Below the pieces are notes generated by a model. It did no database searches. It had not been told where the DNA came from and worked only from the letters and a program-made list of their open reading frames with translations. A DNA stretch of 64,000 nucleotides from Rhodobacteraceae bacterium HTCC2150 (GTDB taxonomy: Bacteria; Pseudomonadota; Alphaproteobacteria; Rhodobacterales; Rhodobacteraceae), in assembly GCA_000169395.1 (NCBI GenBank), contig AAXZ01000008.1:20001-84000 (forward strand), written 5' to 3'. A program made the translations under genes and the position numbers. Positions 54,291 to 63,569 of this stretch are shown piece after piece (within the stretch, counting starts at the first letter, position 1; each line of letters begins with the position of its first letter).

Positions 54291-55412
54291 ATGTCGATAA
54301 ATGCAATGACGGTCACTGCTGGAGACGCCCTGTTAGTTCTTAAAAATGGTTGGGACGTTCAGAAATCCCATGGCATCAAAATGTCCTATATGATGCACGG
54401 GCGACCTGGCATCGGTAAGACCCAAGTCGCAGAGTCCCTCGCCCGTCATGTCGAAGGACGCCTCTACGACATCCGCTTAACTCAGATCGACACCTCAGAT
54501 CTGCGCGGTCTCCCGTACTACAACCACGAGACCAAAACGACCCAGTGGTATCGTCCAGAAGATCTTCCGGAGAGCCAAGAACCAGCCGTTCTGTTCCTTG
54601 ATGAAATCACAAGCGCTTCTCCATTTCTTCAGCCGACCGTCTACGGTCTTCTTCAAGAGCGACGCGTAGGCATGCACAAGATTCCCAAAAACGTAATCAT
54701 CTTGGCGGCAGGGAATACAGTTGATGATGGCGCAGTCGCCTACGAAATGGGTACGGCGATCGCCGACCGCTTGGTCCATATGTATGTCGCAGCAGATGCT
54801 GACGACTGGATCAACGGCTATGCGATACCGAACAAACTGCACGCAACCGTGATTGCATTTATTAAGACCCGACCCGATTTATTGGAAACCACGCAAGAAT
54901 CTATGAAGAAGGGTGACATGATTTCCGCTACTCCGCGATCTTGGGAGCGTGTGAGCCAAATTATGCATACTGTAAAAGATCGCCGCGTGCGATCGATCAT
55001 GATTGCGGGAACTATTGGCGAAGCAATCATGGCCGATTTCATGCTTGTGGCCGACGACATCGCAGCGACCGTTCAAGTCACCGAGATGGTCAAGAAGTCC
55101 CGAAAAGATCGCATCGCAATGTATCCAAGCAGCCTCCATGGATTAAACGCCATGGTCTTTGGACTGCTGGCTTTGGCCAAGGAAGAGAATGCCAACGAAA
55201 TCATCGAGATCATGATGGATCTTGGTCGTTTATCGGATTTACGTAAAGACGACGTAGGAGAGTTGCGCAAACTGCCGTTGGCGGAGCTTTCCACACATGG
55301 TTTCGAATGTCTTTTGGGTAAGCTGATGGAGCTTGGGCTCCACAAACTCGTGTTGAACAATCCTGACTACCAAGACTACACCGAATCGCGGAAGTCCCTC
55401 GGCCTTGCATAG
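54291..55412 (+). CDS. MoxR-type AAA+ ATPase
   Basis: 373 residues. Walker A is GRPGIGKT (37-44), Walker B LFLDE (101-105), sensor 1 LAAGN (138-142), and a candidate arginine finger is R160 in AIADRLVHM. The IDTSDLRGLPYYN segment after strand 2 is typical of MoxR proteins. MoxR ATPases act with VWA-domain partners to remodel protein complexes. Such a partner follows 51 bases downstream, so the two most likely form a functional pair. It is cytoplasmic. The start ATG has only a weak ribosome site (GAGAAATA). Confidence 0.9.
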   Translation: MSINAMTVTAGDALLVLKNGWDVQKSHGIKMSYMMHGRPGIGKTQVAESLARHVEGRLYDIRLTQIDTSDLRGLPYYNHETKTTQWYRPEDLPESQEPAVLFLDEITSASPFLQPTVYGLLQERRVGMHKIPKNVIILAAGNTVDDGAVAYEMGTAIADRLVHMYVAADADDWINGYAIPNKLHATVIAFIKTRPDLLETTQESMKKGDMISATPRSWERVSQIMHTVKDRRVRSIMIAGTIGEAIMADFMLVADDIAATVQVTEMVKKSRKDRIAMYPSSLHGLNAMVFGLLALAKEENANEIIEIMMDLGRLSDLRKDDVGELRKLPLAELSTHGFECLLGKLMELGLHKLVLNNPDYQDYTESRKSLGLA

Positions 55413-55463
55413 AAAGTGGCGCAGAAAATGTTGTAGGCATCGAATTATACAGGATTACGTCAG

Positions 55464-56909
55464 ATGAATCAGGCTCATTCCATTCGCGCATCGGTTCCGT
55501 TACAAAAACTTGCCGAAATTGACCCCGCCTTTTCGTCACTATCGCTGTGGTGCAACCACCGCGATAGTGACGACGTGGATACCGTAGACGTTCACTCAGA
55601 TGGTGATAGTGCGATTACTGTAATTCCCAATAAATGCGACTTTGCCACGGCCTACACTGATGGCTCTACCATCTGGTACGGTCGCGACTTCACCAAATGG
55701 ACGCTCAACGAACAGGTTGGCCTCTGCGCTCACGAAATCATGCATGTAGCGTTCCGGCACGTAAATCGTGCAAGAAAAATGCGAGAGCGCTTCGGCAAGG
55801 CCTTCGACAGCGACCTAATGAATATCGCCACTGATGCAATTATAAATGAGACCCTGTTGCTGTGCAGATATACACTGCCCCAGCCGTGCATTACCCTCAC
55901 CGAACTCTTCAAGAAAGTTTGGGACGAATATATCCGTGCTGAAGATGGCCTTGCCGAATATGACGCTGAAAAATTGTACATAAGGCTCGTCGATGAGAAT
56001 AAAAAACTGAGCGACAAAGCAGACGCAAGCAGCCAGCCTCAAACTGGGCTTAGTGACCGCCAGTCTGATCAAACTGGCCATCAGTCTGATCAATCTGGCC
56101 ACAGTGGCAACCAGTCTGGTCAACGAGGGAAGAGAAACGGAAAATCCGCCGTCGATCGTGCCAAGACCTACGCTAAAGCGAAAGGCTTTAGCAGGGACTT
56201 GGACACAGCCGGAAAGTCCACGCCGGAAGATGCACAGGCCGATAACGAATGGCAACAGCGTGTTATGCGCTCGATGAATTATGGACGAGATGCAGGCAAG
56301 GGTGTTGGAGCAATTGGGCACACTCTTGCTGACCTCCCCAAAGCCAAAATGCCGTGGGAAGTTATCTTGAGGCGGCTCATCGTCAAATGGGTTACTCAAA
56401 CACCACGCATTTCATACGAGCGACCTACACGACGCTGGCTGGGAATGGACTCTGACGCCCTACAACACGGCGTTTCGTCCCCCGCCTACGAGCCTGGCAT
56501 CGTTAAGCAGAGTGAACGTGCGCGCATCGTAGTTGGCGTAGATGTTTCCGGATCAATCTCTGACTTTGTCCTAAAGAGATTTGCATCCGAGATCGCCTCA
56601 ATCGGGAAAAAGACCAGCGCAGAAATCCATGTTATTGTCTTTAATGATGGAATCATCTCTGAACAGAAACTTGATGGTGTCGATTTCGAAGCTGAAATTA
56701 GGAAGGTCAAGCTTGGCCAATTGGGAGGAACCTCCTTCGTCGAGGTTATCGATCGGGCCGTAGAACTTAACGCCTCAATAATTCTTGTTTTGACAGATCT
56801 CTATGGTCCCTTTGGAAAAGCCCCCAGAAACACGCCAGTGATTTGGGCGACCCCCAAGTACAGTGCTAAGGAAGCGCCCTTTGGCCGCATTCTAAAGCTT
56901 GATGAATAA
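55464..56909 (+). CDS. DUF2201-type protein: HExxH metallopeptidase-like domain plus VWA domain
   Basis: 481 residues in three parts. Residues 1-185 resemble the DUF2201 N-terminal putative metallopeptidase domain, with H90-E91-I-M-H94 followed by VAFRH and, further on, DLMNIATDAIINETL. Residues 186-265 are a polar linker containing three seven-residue repeats of the form QSDQTGH. Residues 270-481 are a VWA-like domain with a complete MIDAS: D360-x-S-x-S364, T423 in GGTSF, and D445 in LTDLYG. It is the expected partner of the MoxR ATPase just upstream. An intact HExxH and intact MIDAS together suggest a metal-dependent effector or scaffold controlled by the ATPase. Confidence 0.88.
   Translation: MNQAHSIRASVPLQKLAEIDPAFSSLSLWCNHRDSDDVDTVDVHSDGDSAITVIPNKCDFATAYTDGSTIWYGRDFTKWTLNEQVGLCAHEIMHVAFRHVNRARKMRERFGKAFDSDLMNIATDAIINETLLLCRYTLPQPCITLTELFKKVWDEYIRAEDGLAEYDAEKLYIRLVDENKKLSDKADASSQPQTGLSDRQSDQTGHQSDQSGHSGNQSGQRGKRNGKSAVDRAKTYAKAKGFSRDLDTAGKSTPEDAQADNEWQQRVMRSMNYGRDAGKGVGAIGHTLADLPKAKMPWEVILRRLIVKWVTQTPRISYERPTRRWLGMDSDALQHGVSSPAYEPGIVKQSERARIVVGVDVSGSISDFVLKRFASEIASIGKKTSAEIHVIVFNDGIISEQKLDGVDFEAEIRKVKLGQLGGTSFVEVIDRAVELNASIILVLTDLYGPFGKAPRNTPVIWATPKYSAKEAPFGRILKLDE
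56061..56123 (+). repeat. Three tandem 21-bp repeats encoding the VWA protein's linker
   Basis: CAGTCTGATCAAACTGGCCAT at 56061-56081 is followed by a nearly identical copy at 56082-56102 and a diverged third copy to 56123. They encode QSDQTGH, QSDQSGH and SGNQSGQ (residues 200-220). In-frame repeats of this kind vary in number between strains and here lengthen a flexible linker without affecting either domain. Confidence 0.75.
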
Positions 56910-57068
56910 TCTTCTTCCATCGAAAATAAAGTCTTTCAATCAAGGAATTTGGGTGCCGCTGAGGAAGCCCTGGTTCACCGTCCGAACAAAACTATCTGCG
57001 ACGCTTGTTCGTCTTCATAGAAAGTTGGACGTCAGAGCGATTTGAGTACCGGAGGCACACGAGCGCAA

Positions 57069-59960
57069 ATGAACATAAAAAGCAAAACCTTAAAAACGGA
57101 AATTGCGATGTCCGGGTGCTACACACAATTCCACACGTCATACCAAGCCCACGCCCTTACATTGAGCGGAACAGACGACCAATCCATTGCACGCACGCTG
57201 ACTTCTTCTCGCGTGGAGATGAACCCTCACCAAGTGAATGCCGCGCTGTTTGCCTTAAAATCTCCGTTCTCAAAGGGGGTGCTTCTTGCCGACGAAGTCG
57301 GCCTTGGAAAAACCATAGAAGCGGGACTTGTTATCTCTCAAAGGATAGCCGAAGGGAAACGCCGTCAGCTTCTTGTGGTGCCGGCTTCACTGAGAAAGCA
57401 ATGGCAGCAAGAACTATTTGAAAAATTCTCTATCAAGACAGACATCGTGGACTCTACAGTTGTTCGCCGCAGCGAATATCTCTCAGCAAAGCCGCTTCTG
57501 GAGGCAGCCCAGAAACCTCTGATTATGTCGTATGAGTTTGCTGCCCGATTGGCGGATGAAATTGAGATATGCCGCTGGGACTTGGCGGTTCTCGATGAAG
57601 CTCACAGGATGCGCAATGTCTACAAGAACGAGATTAAACCTGGGAGTTCAAAACGCAGCCAGGCATTGTCGCGTGCACTCAGGCGCACCCCGAAGATTTT
57701 GCTGACAGCAACGCCTCTCCAAAATTCGCTTTTGGAACTCTACGGACTAATCTCGGTGATCGATGATCATGCCTTCGGCGGAGTTGAGTCGTTTCGAGGT
57801 CAGTATGTTCGCTCAACGCGGGACGATACGAAAATGCTCTCTCTAAAAAAACGGATACAACCTTTCTGCCATCGAACCCTTCGGCGGCATGTTCAAGAAG
57901 CTGGTCATATCAACTTCCGAAAACGGAACGCCCTTACTTTTGATTTCGACCCCTTTGATGAGGAGATCACGTTGTACGACGCGGTCTCTGACTTTCTCCA
58001 GAGGAAGGACACGATCTCGTACGGGGAAAGAGCTAACGCCCTGGTGTTGCTGCAAGTCCGCAAGATTCTTGGGTCATCCACATTTGCCGTGGCCAGATAT
58101 CTTGAAACGCTTATTGATCGTCTAAAATCTCGGCAGCGTGTAGACACTTCTATGTCTGGTGATATCGACACATTTAACGAATATGTGGAATTTGAAAAAG
58201 ACACCGAAGAGGGCGATACCCCCATCGATGCCAAGCTTCTCCACCAGGAAATTCTGGAATTGGAGGGAATGCTCACCCTTGCCAATTCGATTGGGATGAA
58301 TGCAAAGGGCGAAGTCCTTGTTAAAAAGCTCCCCAGTCTTTTTGAAGAAATCATTAACAAAGGTGGGCTGGAAAAGGCTGTCATCTTTACCGAAAGTGTC
58401 CGCACACAAAAGTACCTTAGTGATCTGCTTTCGTCCAACGGCTACGGAGAAAGAGTCGTCTTGTTGAACGGAAGCAATAGTGACCAGGGAAGTCGCAAAA
58501 TTTATTCAAGATGGAAGGACACACACGCAGGAACTGATCGAATCTCAGGATCCCGAACTGCTGACATGAAGGCAGCACTGGTCGAGGCATTCAAGTCGTC
58601 AAACAAATCAATCATGATTTCTACAGAGAGTGGTGCAGAAGGCATTAACCTTCAATTCTGTTCAGTTCTGATCAACTTTGATCTTCCGTGGAATCCGCAG
58701 CGCATTGAGCAACGAATAGGTCGTTGTCATCGATACGGCCAAAAGATTGATGTCACCGTAGTGAATATGTTGAACCGTAAAAACCACACAGAAGCCAGAA
58801 TCTTTGAATTGCTGAACGAGAAATTCAAACTATTCGATGGGGTCTTCGGTTCAAGTGACGAAGTGTTAGGTACTATCGAGTCCGGTCTCGATTTCGAAAA
58901 ATCTATCCTTCGCATTGTTCAGAACTGCAGGACGGAAGAAGAAGCCGAAGCGGAATTCGAAACCCTGAAATCACATATCCAAGATCAGATCGATGCAGAC
59001 ATCCAAGAAGCCCGATCGAAGGTTCTTGAAAGTCTCGACGCCGACGTCATTTCGAAACTCCACAGCCGGAATGAAGCTCTTGCTATTGTCGTTCCAGAGT
59101 ACCAGCAAAGGCTTCTTACAGTAGCGCGAGGTGAACTTCCTGACGCAGATTTTCTGGCAGGTAGCCAGTTAGAATTTGACCACGATGGAAAGATTTACAC
59201 GACCAATTGGCCCAAAGCAGATCAAGAAGGTTGGCAGTTTTTTAGGGTCAACGATGGCCTCGGCGCAAATCTTCTCAAAAAAGCCACAGGGCGCAAACTA
59301 AGCACGTCCTTTAGCGAGCTGACATTTCTTCCTGATGAGTTTCCCTTCACCGGCAAAGCAGGCGCAGTGGATAGTCTTAAGGGTATCAGCGGTTGGCTGA
59401 AAGCTCTCAAGGTGACAATGCCACGAGCAGATGAAAGACGAGAAGAGCTGCTGTGTGCAATCGTATCTGATGATGGCGCGGTGCTTGATGGTGATCTGGG
59501 CGACAAGCTGATGGCGGTACCTTCGACACCTCCTGCACCATGTCTTGAAACCCCTAACGCCGCAATATTTGAACAATTGGAAGAGACACTGTTCGAGGGT
59601 TTTACAACCAAGGTGCAGGAGGAAAATCTCGTCTGGCTGGAAGAAGAAGAGAGCAGGCTTGACCAATATGCGAAGGATGTTGAAATCGAACTCAACGCAG
59701 AAATTGAGTTGATGGAGGAAGAGATCAAGGAGCTTCAACGAGTGCGCCGTGATCCCAAGCTATCCATGCAAGACAAACTCAACCTCGGGCGAAAGATCAA
59801 GCGCCTGGAGGGCAATGTCGATGATCTCAAACTTACAAAGTTTGAGCGCCGCAAGCAAATTCGGCGAGAAATATCAGACAAGCTCGATGATTTTGCTGAC
59901 CTGCTAAATCAACAGCCCCAAATGGACGAACTTTTCACGATACGATGGAGAGTTGCCTAA
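57069..59960 (+). CDS. SNF2-family helicase/translocase
   Basis: 963 residues from ATG 57069, 13 bases after GGAGG. N-terminal SNF2 core: NPHQVNAALFALKSPFSKGVLLADEVGLGKTIEAGLV (Walker A GLGKT near residue 80), DEAH (about 176-179), TATPLQN (213-219). C-terminal helicase lobe: KAVIFTESVRTQKYLSDLL, STESGAEGINLQ and NPQRIEQRIGRCHRYGQ. A region rich in heptad-like repeats follows in the last 150 residues (LEEEESRLDQYAKDVEIELNAEIELMEEEIKEL). The architecture resembles HepA/RapA and the DISARM helicase DrmD. It probably moves along double-stranded DNA. The next gene starts 3 bases after its stop. Confidence 0.9.
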   Translation: MNIKSKTLKTEIAMSGCYTQFHTSYQAHALTLSGTDDQSIARTLTSSRVEMNPHQVNAALFALKSPFSKGVLLADEVGLGKTIEAGLVISQRIAEGKRRQLLVVPASLRKQWQQELFEKFSIKTDIVDSTVVRRSEYLSAKPLLEAAQKPLIMSYEFAARLADEIEICRWDLAVLDEAHRMRNVYKNEIKPGSSKRSQALSRALRRTPKILLTATPLQNSLLELYGLISVIDDHAFGGVESFRGQYVRSTRDDTKMLSLKKRIQPFCHRTLRRHVQEAGHINFRKRNALTFDFDPFDEEITLYDAVSDFLQRKDTISYGERANALVLLQVRKILGSSTFAVARYLETLIDRLKSRQRVDTSMSGDIDTFNEYVEFEKDTEEGDTPIDAKLLHQEILELEGMLTLANSIGMNAKGEVLVKKLPSLFEEIINKGGLEKAVIFTESVRTQKYLSDLLSSNGYGERVVLLNGSNSDQGSRKIYSRWKDTHAGTDRISGSRTADMKAALVEAFKSSNKSIMISTESGAEGINLQFCSVLINFDLPWNPQRIEQRIGRCHRYGQKIDVTVVNMLNRKNHTEARIFELLNEKFKLFDGVFGSSDEVLGTIESGLDFEKSILRIVQNCRTEEEAEAEFETLKSHIQDQIDADIQEARSKVLESLDADVISKLHSRNEALAIVVPEYQQRLLTVARGELPDADFLAGSQLEFDHDGKIYTTNWPKADQEGWQFFRVNDGLGANLLKKATGRKLSTSFSELTFLPDEFPFTGKAGAVDSLKGISGWLKALKVTMPRADERREELLCAIVSDDGAVLDGDLGDKLMAVPSTPPAPCLETPNAAIFEQLEETLFEGFTTKVQEENLVWLEEEESRLDQYAKDVEIELNAEIELMEEEIKELQRVRRDPKLSMQDKLNLGRKIKRLEGNVDDLKLTKFERRKQIRREISDKLDDFADLLNQQPQMDELFTIRWRVA

Positions 59961-59963
59961 CTC

Positions 59964-61340
59964 ATGTACCCTGGTAGCACCTTTGATCCACCGGCGCTCG
60001 ACTATCCTTTCTTTGTGGAATTCAATCTGGAAAGTTTTGACGGACCCCGCTGGCTATATTGGCAATTGTTAAATCTCTCCGGTTGGTTGCGATTCATTGA
60101 GGCGCGTCTTGATTCGCCGATTGGCTTGTTGCGGCGTACTCTGATTGTTGGCTGTAGCGACGAAGGGGTTGCCCTGCCCAGGTGGCAGGTCAATGGCATG
60201 CTTCCACTTGCAAGTTCCTATCCTCAGGGAACATCTTGGCTTCCCCCGGACGAACTTGGAGACTTTGCCGAGATGGAACGCTGGGATTTCATGGGGGAAT
60301 GCGACCTCTTGGCACTCCAGGAGATCGAAGAGCTCGAAGGCAAGACCGAAAGCAGAATACACTCTGCCGAGACGCGAGTGGGCGCCGCTCTGCGGGATAC
60401 TCATAACTACATTTCCAGTCTTCGGAGAGAAGCGCGTGATCCAGCCTGCACCTTGGATCGGCGCAGCTGGATCAAGAACCAAATTGAAACGGTCGAGGAG
60501 CAGGAAACACTGGCCGGAGTAGCCTTAAGAAACCGCCTTTCGATTATCCGAACGGAGGCCCGGCACCGGGAGAATGCTTTATGGCGAAGCCTACGTTTGG
60601 AAGCTGATGTGGAAACGCTTTACACCGTCCAATTCAGCGTCATGAACCGGCTGCACGAAAGACAAATTCGTTTCCCTCTCATTCAAGAAGAGATCTTCAG
60701 TGCTGGTGTAAGCGAGCAGTCTGCTCAATCAGCGCTCGCAGAATACCTCGAGGAAGCTCCGAAGCGGCGAGAGGAAAGGAAGAGGAAACAAAAAGAAGCA
60801 GAAAAAGAGCACGCGGAACTGCAGCGAAAACGAAAGAAGGCAGCGGCGGAGAGAAAGAAAGCATCCCAAAAGGTCAGAAAGATTCGATTGGCTCCTCCAA
60901 GCATGCCAGACAGTGGCCGTCCAACTCCAAAGCCCATTGAACAAAAAGCTGCTCGCATTTCGGAGAACATGCCGACTCTTACCCCAAAGCCAGCAAAAGA
61001 AGTCGAACAGAATAGTGGAGATGCAACAGTCGAATTGCTTGAGAAGACCGTCGCCGAGCCCGACCCTATTCTTGAGAAAACCGCTAAGCGAAAATCGCAG
61101 GTGCCAATCAACCTGGACCCAGTTGATAAGCTCTGGAAGCTTGGTTCTGCCAGAGCCGAACAGATCGAGAGACTGTGCAAGGCTCGGCGGCTTACCTCCC
61201 CAAAATCCAGGAAAGCTCTGTCAAAGCTGAAACAGGGGAAGGCGACCTTGGATGATACTGATAGGAATGCATTGAAGCACTTATTGCACAACCTACAGAA
61301 GACCGGCTTTGACGTTGATGAATTTCTTAACGTCAAGTGA
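59964..61340 (+). CDS. Coiled-coil protein of unknown function, partner of the SNF2 helicase
   Basis: 458 residues starting 3 bases after the helicase stop, with GGAGAG upstream. The first 120 residues form a globular-looking region (YPFFVEFNLESFDGPRWLYWQLLNLSGWLRFIEARLDSPIGLLRRTLIVG). Residues 125-215 are helical with paired glutamates and arginines. Residues 268-310 are a strongly charged coil (RREERKRKQKEAEKEHAELQRKRKKAAAERKKA). After a proline-rich disordered part, a C-terminal helical domain follows from about 390 (LDPVDKLWKLGSARAEQIERLCKARRL). No family recognised. Coupling with the helicase suggests a loader, sensor or effector subunit. Confidence 0.8.
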   Translation: MYPGSTFDPPALDYPFFVEFNLESFDGPRWLYWQLLNLSGWLRFIEARLDSPIGLLRRTLIVGCSDEGVALPRWQVNGMLPLASSYPQGTSWLPPDELGDFAEMERWDFMGECDLLALQEIEELEGKTESRIHSAETRVGAALRDTHNYISSLRREARDPACTLDRRSWIKNQIETVEEQETLAGVALRNRLSIIRTEARHRENALWRSLRLEADVETLYTVQFSVMNRLHERQIRFPLIQEEIFSAGVSEQSAQSALAEYLEEAPKRREERKRKQKEAEKEHAELQRKRKKAAAERKKASQKVRKIRLAPPSMPDSGRPTPKPIEQKAARISENMPTLTPKPAKEVEQNSGDATVELLEKTVAEPDPILEKTAKRKSQVPINLDPVDKLWKLGSARAEQIERLCKARRLTSPKSRKALSKLKQGKATLDDTDRNALKHLLHNLQKTGFDVDEFLNVK

Positions 61341-61571
61341 GCGCTGCATTTTTCTGGATAGGTCGATTGAATTAAGAACACGCGGGCAATAGGTGCTGAA
61401 AACTTCCCATCCAAAAACCGAACAGAGCCTGAACCACTATTGGTATTTGCTGCTCGGTTCCGTGGTGTGCGAAGTTATGACTGGATTCATAGCCACCTTA
61501 TTTTAGATCAAAGCAACTCTTGTTGCATCTGAAGAGACTCCACTTGAAGATTGCTTGAGGTCAGAGCGAGT

Positions 61572-61742
61572 TCACTGCTGTGCAATCCGTAGATAGCGCT
61601 CGTAATCTTCTTCATCGCTATGCAGCGCCTGTAGTTCACGCTCCAAGTGCTTTGCGATAGGTACCAGCTTGCGGCCATCCTCTCTTGATTTCAACATCTC
61701 CAAAACGAGATTGTATGCGGCTTCCAGTCTTTCCGGTGTCAT
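61572..61742 (-). CDS. Small unknown protein, 56 residues
   Basis: On the minus strand an ATG at 61742, preceded by GGAAGGA 8 bases upstream, opens 56 codons ending at 61572. The peptide is a charged helical protein (TPERLEAAYNLVLEMLKSRE, then RKLVPIAKHLERELQALHSD and YERYLRIAQQ). Its amino acid pattern and ribosome site look genuine, unlike the longer frame on the same strand across this area, which reads as noise. It may be a regulator-like accessory of the adjacent integrase; nothing shows this directly. The 231 bases between the coiled-coil gene and this one, and the 244 bases up to the right integrase, hold nothing I can identify. Confidence 0.65.
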   Translation of the reverse strand: MTPERLEAAYNLVLEMLKSREDGRKLVPIAKHLERELQALHSDEEDYERYLRIAQQ

Positions 61743-61986
61743 GAAACGATCCTTCCTCTTCTCTGTAAGGGAGATCGGATCGTTTCTGATATGTCGGTAA
61801 CCGGACCGTAAGCATACAGCGGTAATTTCTTGGCGTTAGCTGAGCAACTGTGAGCGCCCGCATGGCATCAGGATCGTGGTTTCCGTCCACAGGCAGAGGC
61901 AATTCTTCAGGAGTACAAGTTGCCATAGGAAGCATAGCACGAGAACAGGTGTCTCAGCACGATCCTTGATGATGACACTGGACCGG

Positions 61987-63432
61987 TCAGTCAGTCCAAA
62001 AATCTTCATCGTTAAGTTCTACTTTGATAAGCGCCCAGACATCCGCCTCAGGCCGCGGTTGCCATGTGTCGGTCGGATGAGCCACAAGTTCCGCATACAA
62101 TACACGCAATTTCAGTTCTGGCCCATCGCCATATACAGGACGGCCGCGCAGCTTGCCCACGGAGTGCCCGAGGAGGAACGCCCGCTCTTCGTTCGACATC
62201 CCCGCTGCGATACCACGTTCTTCCCAAGTGTGGCGCGTCCCACCAAAAGTGAAAGACTTGTGTCCCTCAGGCGCCGTTGGAAAGAGATTATTTGCGCGCA
62301 AAAAATTATTCATATCACCAGAGAACGTACCTTTTGCGCGATATCGCGAAAAGCCTTCCGGATTTCGGCGCATGGCATCGAGAGCTGCCCCGAGCAAAGG
62401 TACGAGCCTGATTGAGGCTGTGTTCTTGATGTCGCGAACGTGCTCCCCCTCCTCAACATACCTGATCCGAAGGTGTGGGATGGGATGGTCAAGGATGATG
62501 TCCTCAGGTGGAATATGAATGATCTCTGTCTGGCGGCCTCCTGTTTCAGCGATGACGATGCCTGCATCAACGCGCTCATCAGTCTCAATGCCTTTAGTTA
62601 GCTTCCCGCATACGAAGCTCTTAACCCAAGACTTCGGCAAAGCGGGCTTCCCGCCCTGATTCGATGACATATTTTTCTTCAGCGGGACTTGGATTTTGAA
62701 CCCGGCGATCGGATTGAATCTCTGGCTTGGGAGCATTCCTGCAAGCTCGTGATACTCGTCGATCATCTGCCGCAGATATCGCACCCGTTTCACCGCCTGA
62801 TCGTCCGAGATGTTGCCGGAATTCACACGGTCCTGCCAATGCTTATGATAGCGCCGTGCGTCGTCTTCGGTGATCTCATGAACGTGCTTGTTCGAGACAA
62901 CCTCCGAGAAAATTCGAGCGGCGTGTTTGTAGCGGTTCCGCCATTGTCGCTTCTGGTCGGCATTCTTGCCACGGATCTTATGGTCACAACTCGTTTCCAT
63001 GACCTTTGGCATTTCGAGTATCCGAATATGCGGTACGTCACACACCCCCAGGGTCGCAGGCACAGCAGGGGAGTCATCTGGGACCTGCGCGAGCTTCTCA
63101 ATGCGCGAGACAAGTTCTTCAAGCGGTCCGGTCAACAATCCTTCGATGGGAATGTACGGCAGTTGCAATTCCTCGAGCAACGCCACAGACGCAGAAAAGG
63201 CCTCGAAGGATGGTCCGGCATCTTCGTGAAGCAATTTTGCCTTCCAGACGTTCTGCAACGCCTTCTTCTTGAGAACAGCAAGCCCTCGTGCTTCTGCCAG
63301 ATCGCGTGTTTTCAGGGATTGATTGATCTCGGCGCGATGCTCGACCGCGCGAAACTCCGCAGGCACTCGCCAGCGAAGGTAAAAGACGTTGCCACGACGC
63401 TCGACGCCATCGATACATTTGGATATAGTCAT
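61987..63432 (-). CDS. Tyrosine recombinase near the right end of the island
   Basis: 481 residues. The N-terminal region VERRGNVFYLRWRVPAEFRAVEHRAEINQSLKTRDLAEAR is the DUF6538-like start found in many alphaproteobacterial phage-type integrases. The catalytic part has R300 (ETGGRQTEI), R400 (GGTRHTWEERG), H423 (LLGHSVG) and Y434. The histidine normally three residues before R400 is glycine (G397), so activity may be reduced. It is unrelated in detail to the integrase at the left end. Its 5' end is 138 bases from the right attachment repeat. Confidence 0.9.
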   Translation of the reverse strand: MTISKCIDGVERRGNVFYLRWRVPAEFRAVEHRAEINQSLKTRDLAEARGLAVLKKKALQNVWKAKLLHEDAGPSFEAFSASVALLEELQLPYIPIEGLLTGPLEELVSRIEKLAQVPDDSPAVPATLGVCDVPHIRILEMPKVMETSCDHKIRGKNADQKRQWRNRYKHAARIFSEVVSNKHVHEITEDDARRYHKHWQDRVNSGNISDDQAVKRVRYLRQMIDEYHELAGMLPSQRFNPIAGFKIQVPLKKNMSSNQGGKPALPKSWVKSFVCGKLTKGIETDERVDAGIVIAETGGRQTEIIHIPPEDIILDHPIPHLRIRYVEEGEHVRDIKNTASIRLVPLLGAALDAMRRNPEGFSRYRAKGTFSGDMNNFLRANNLFPTAPEGHKSFTFGGTRHTWEERGIAAGMSNEERAFLLGHSVGKLRGRPVYGDGPELKLRVLYAELVAHPTDTWQPRPEADVWALIKVELNDEDFWTD

Positions 63433-63569
63433 TTAGAAATTGCTCCACAGTTTGCCACACAACAGAGCCGCGGGTGTTGGTCGATGTTTCGACCCGCTGA
63501 CGCTCCAAGTAGCCGGAATGTGGGAACATTATTGTGGCAGCGGAAATCGCGTCTCCGCTGCCCTTGTTT

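Noticed and set aside
54291-61340. Standard DISARM or BREX locus
   Set aside because: No DNA methylase, DrmA/DrmB/DrmC, PglX or PglZ-like genes in the window; only the SNF2 helicase is shared in type with DISARM class 1.
61636-61935. 99-codon minus-strand frame overlapping the small gene at 61572-61742
   Set aside because: The peptide is proline- and arginine-rich without structure, and the overlapping 56-codon frame has the better ribosome site and coding character.
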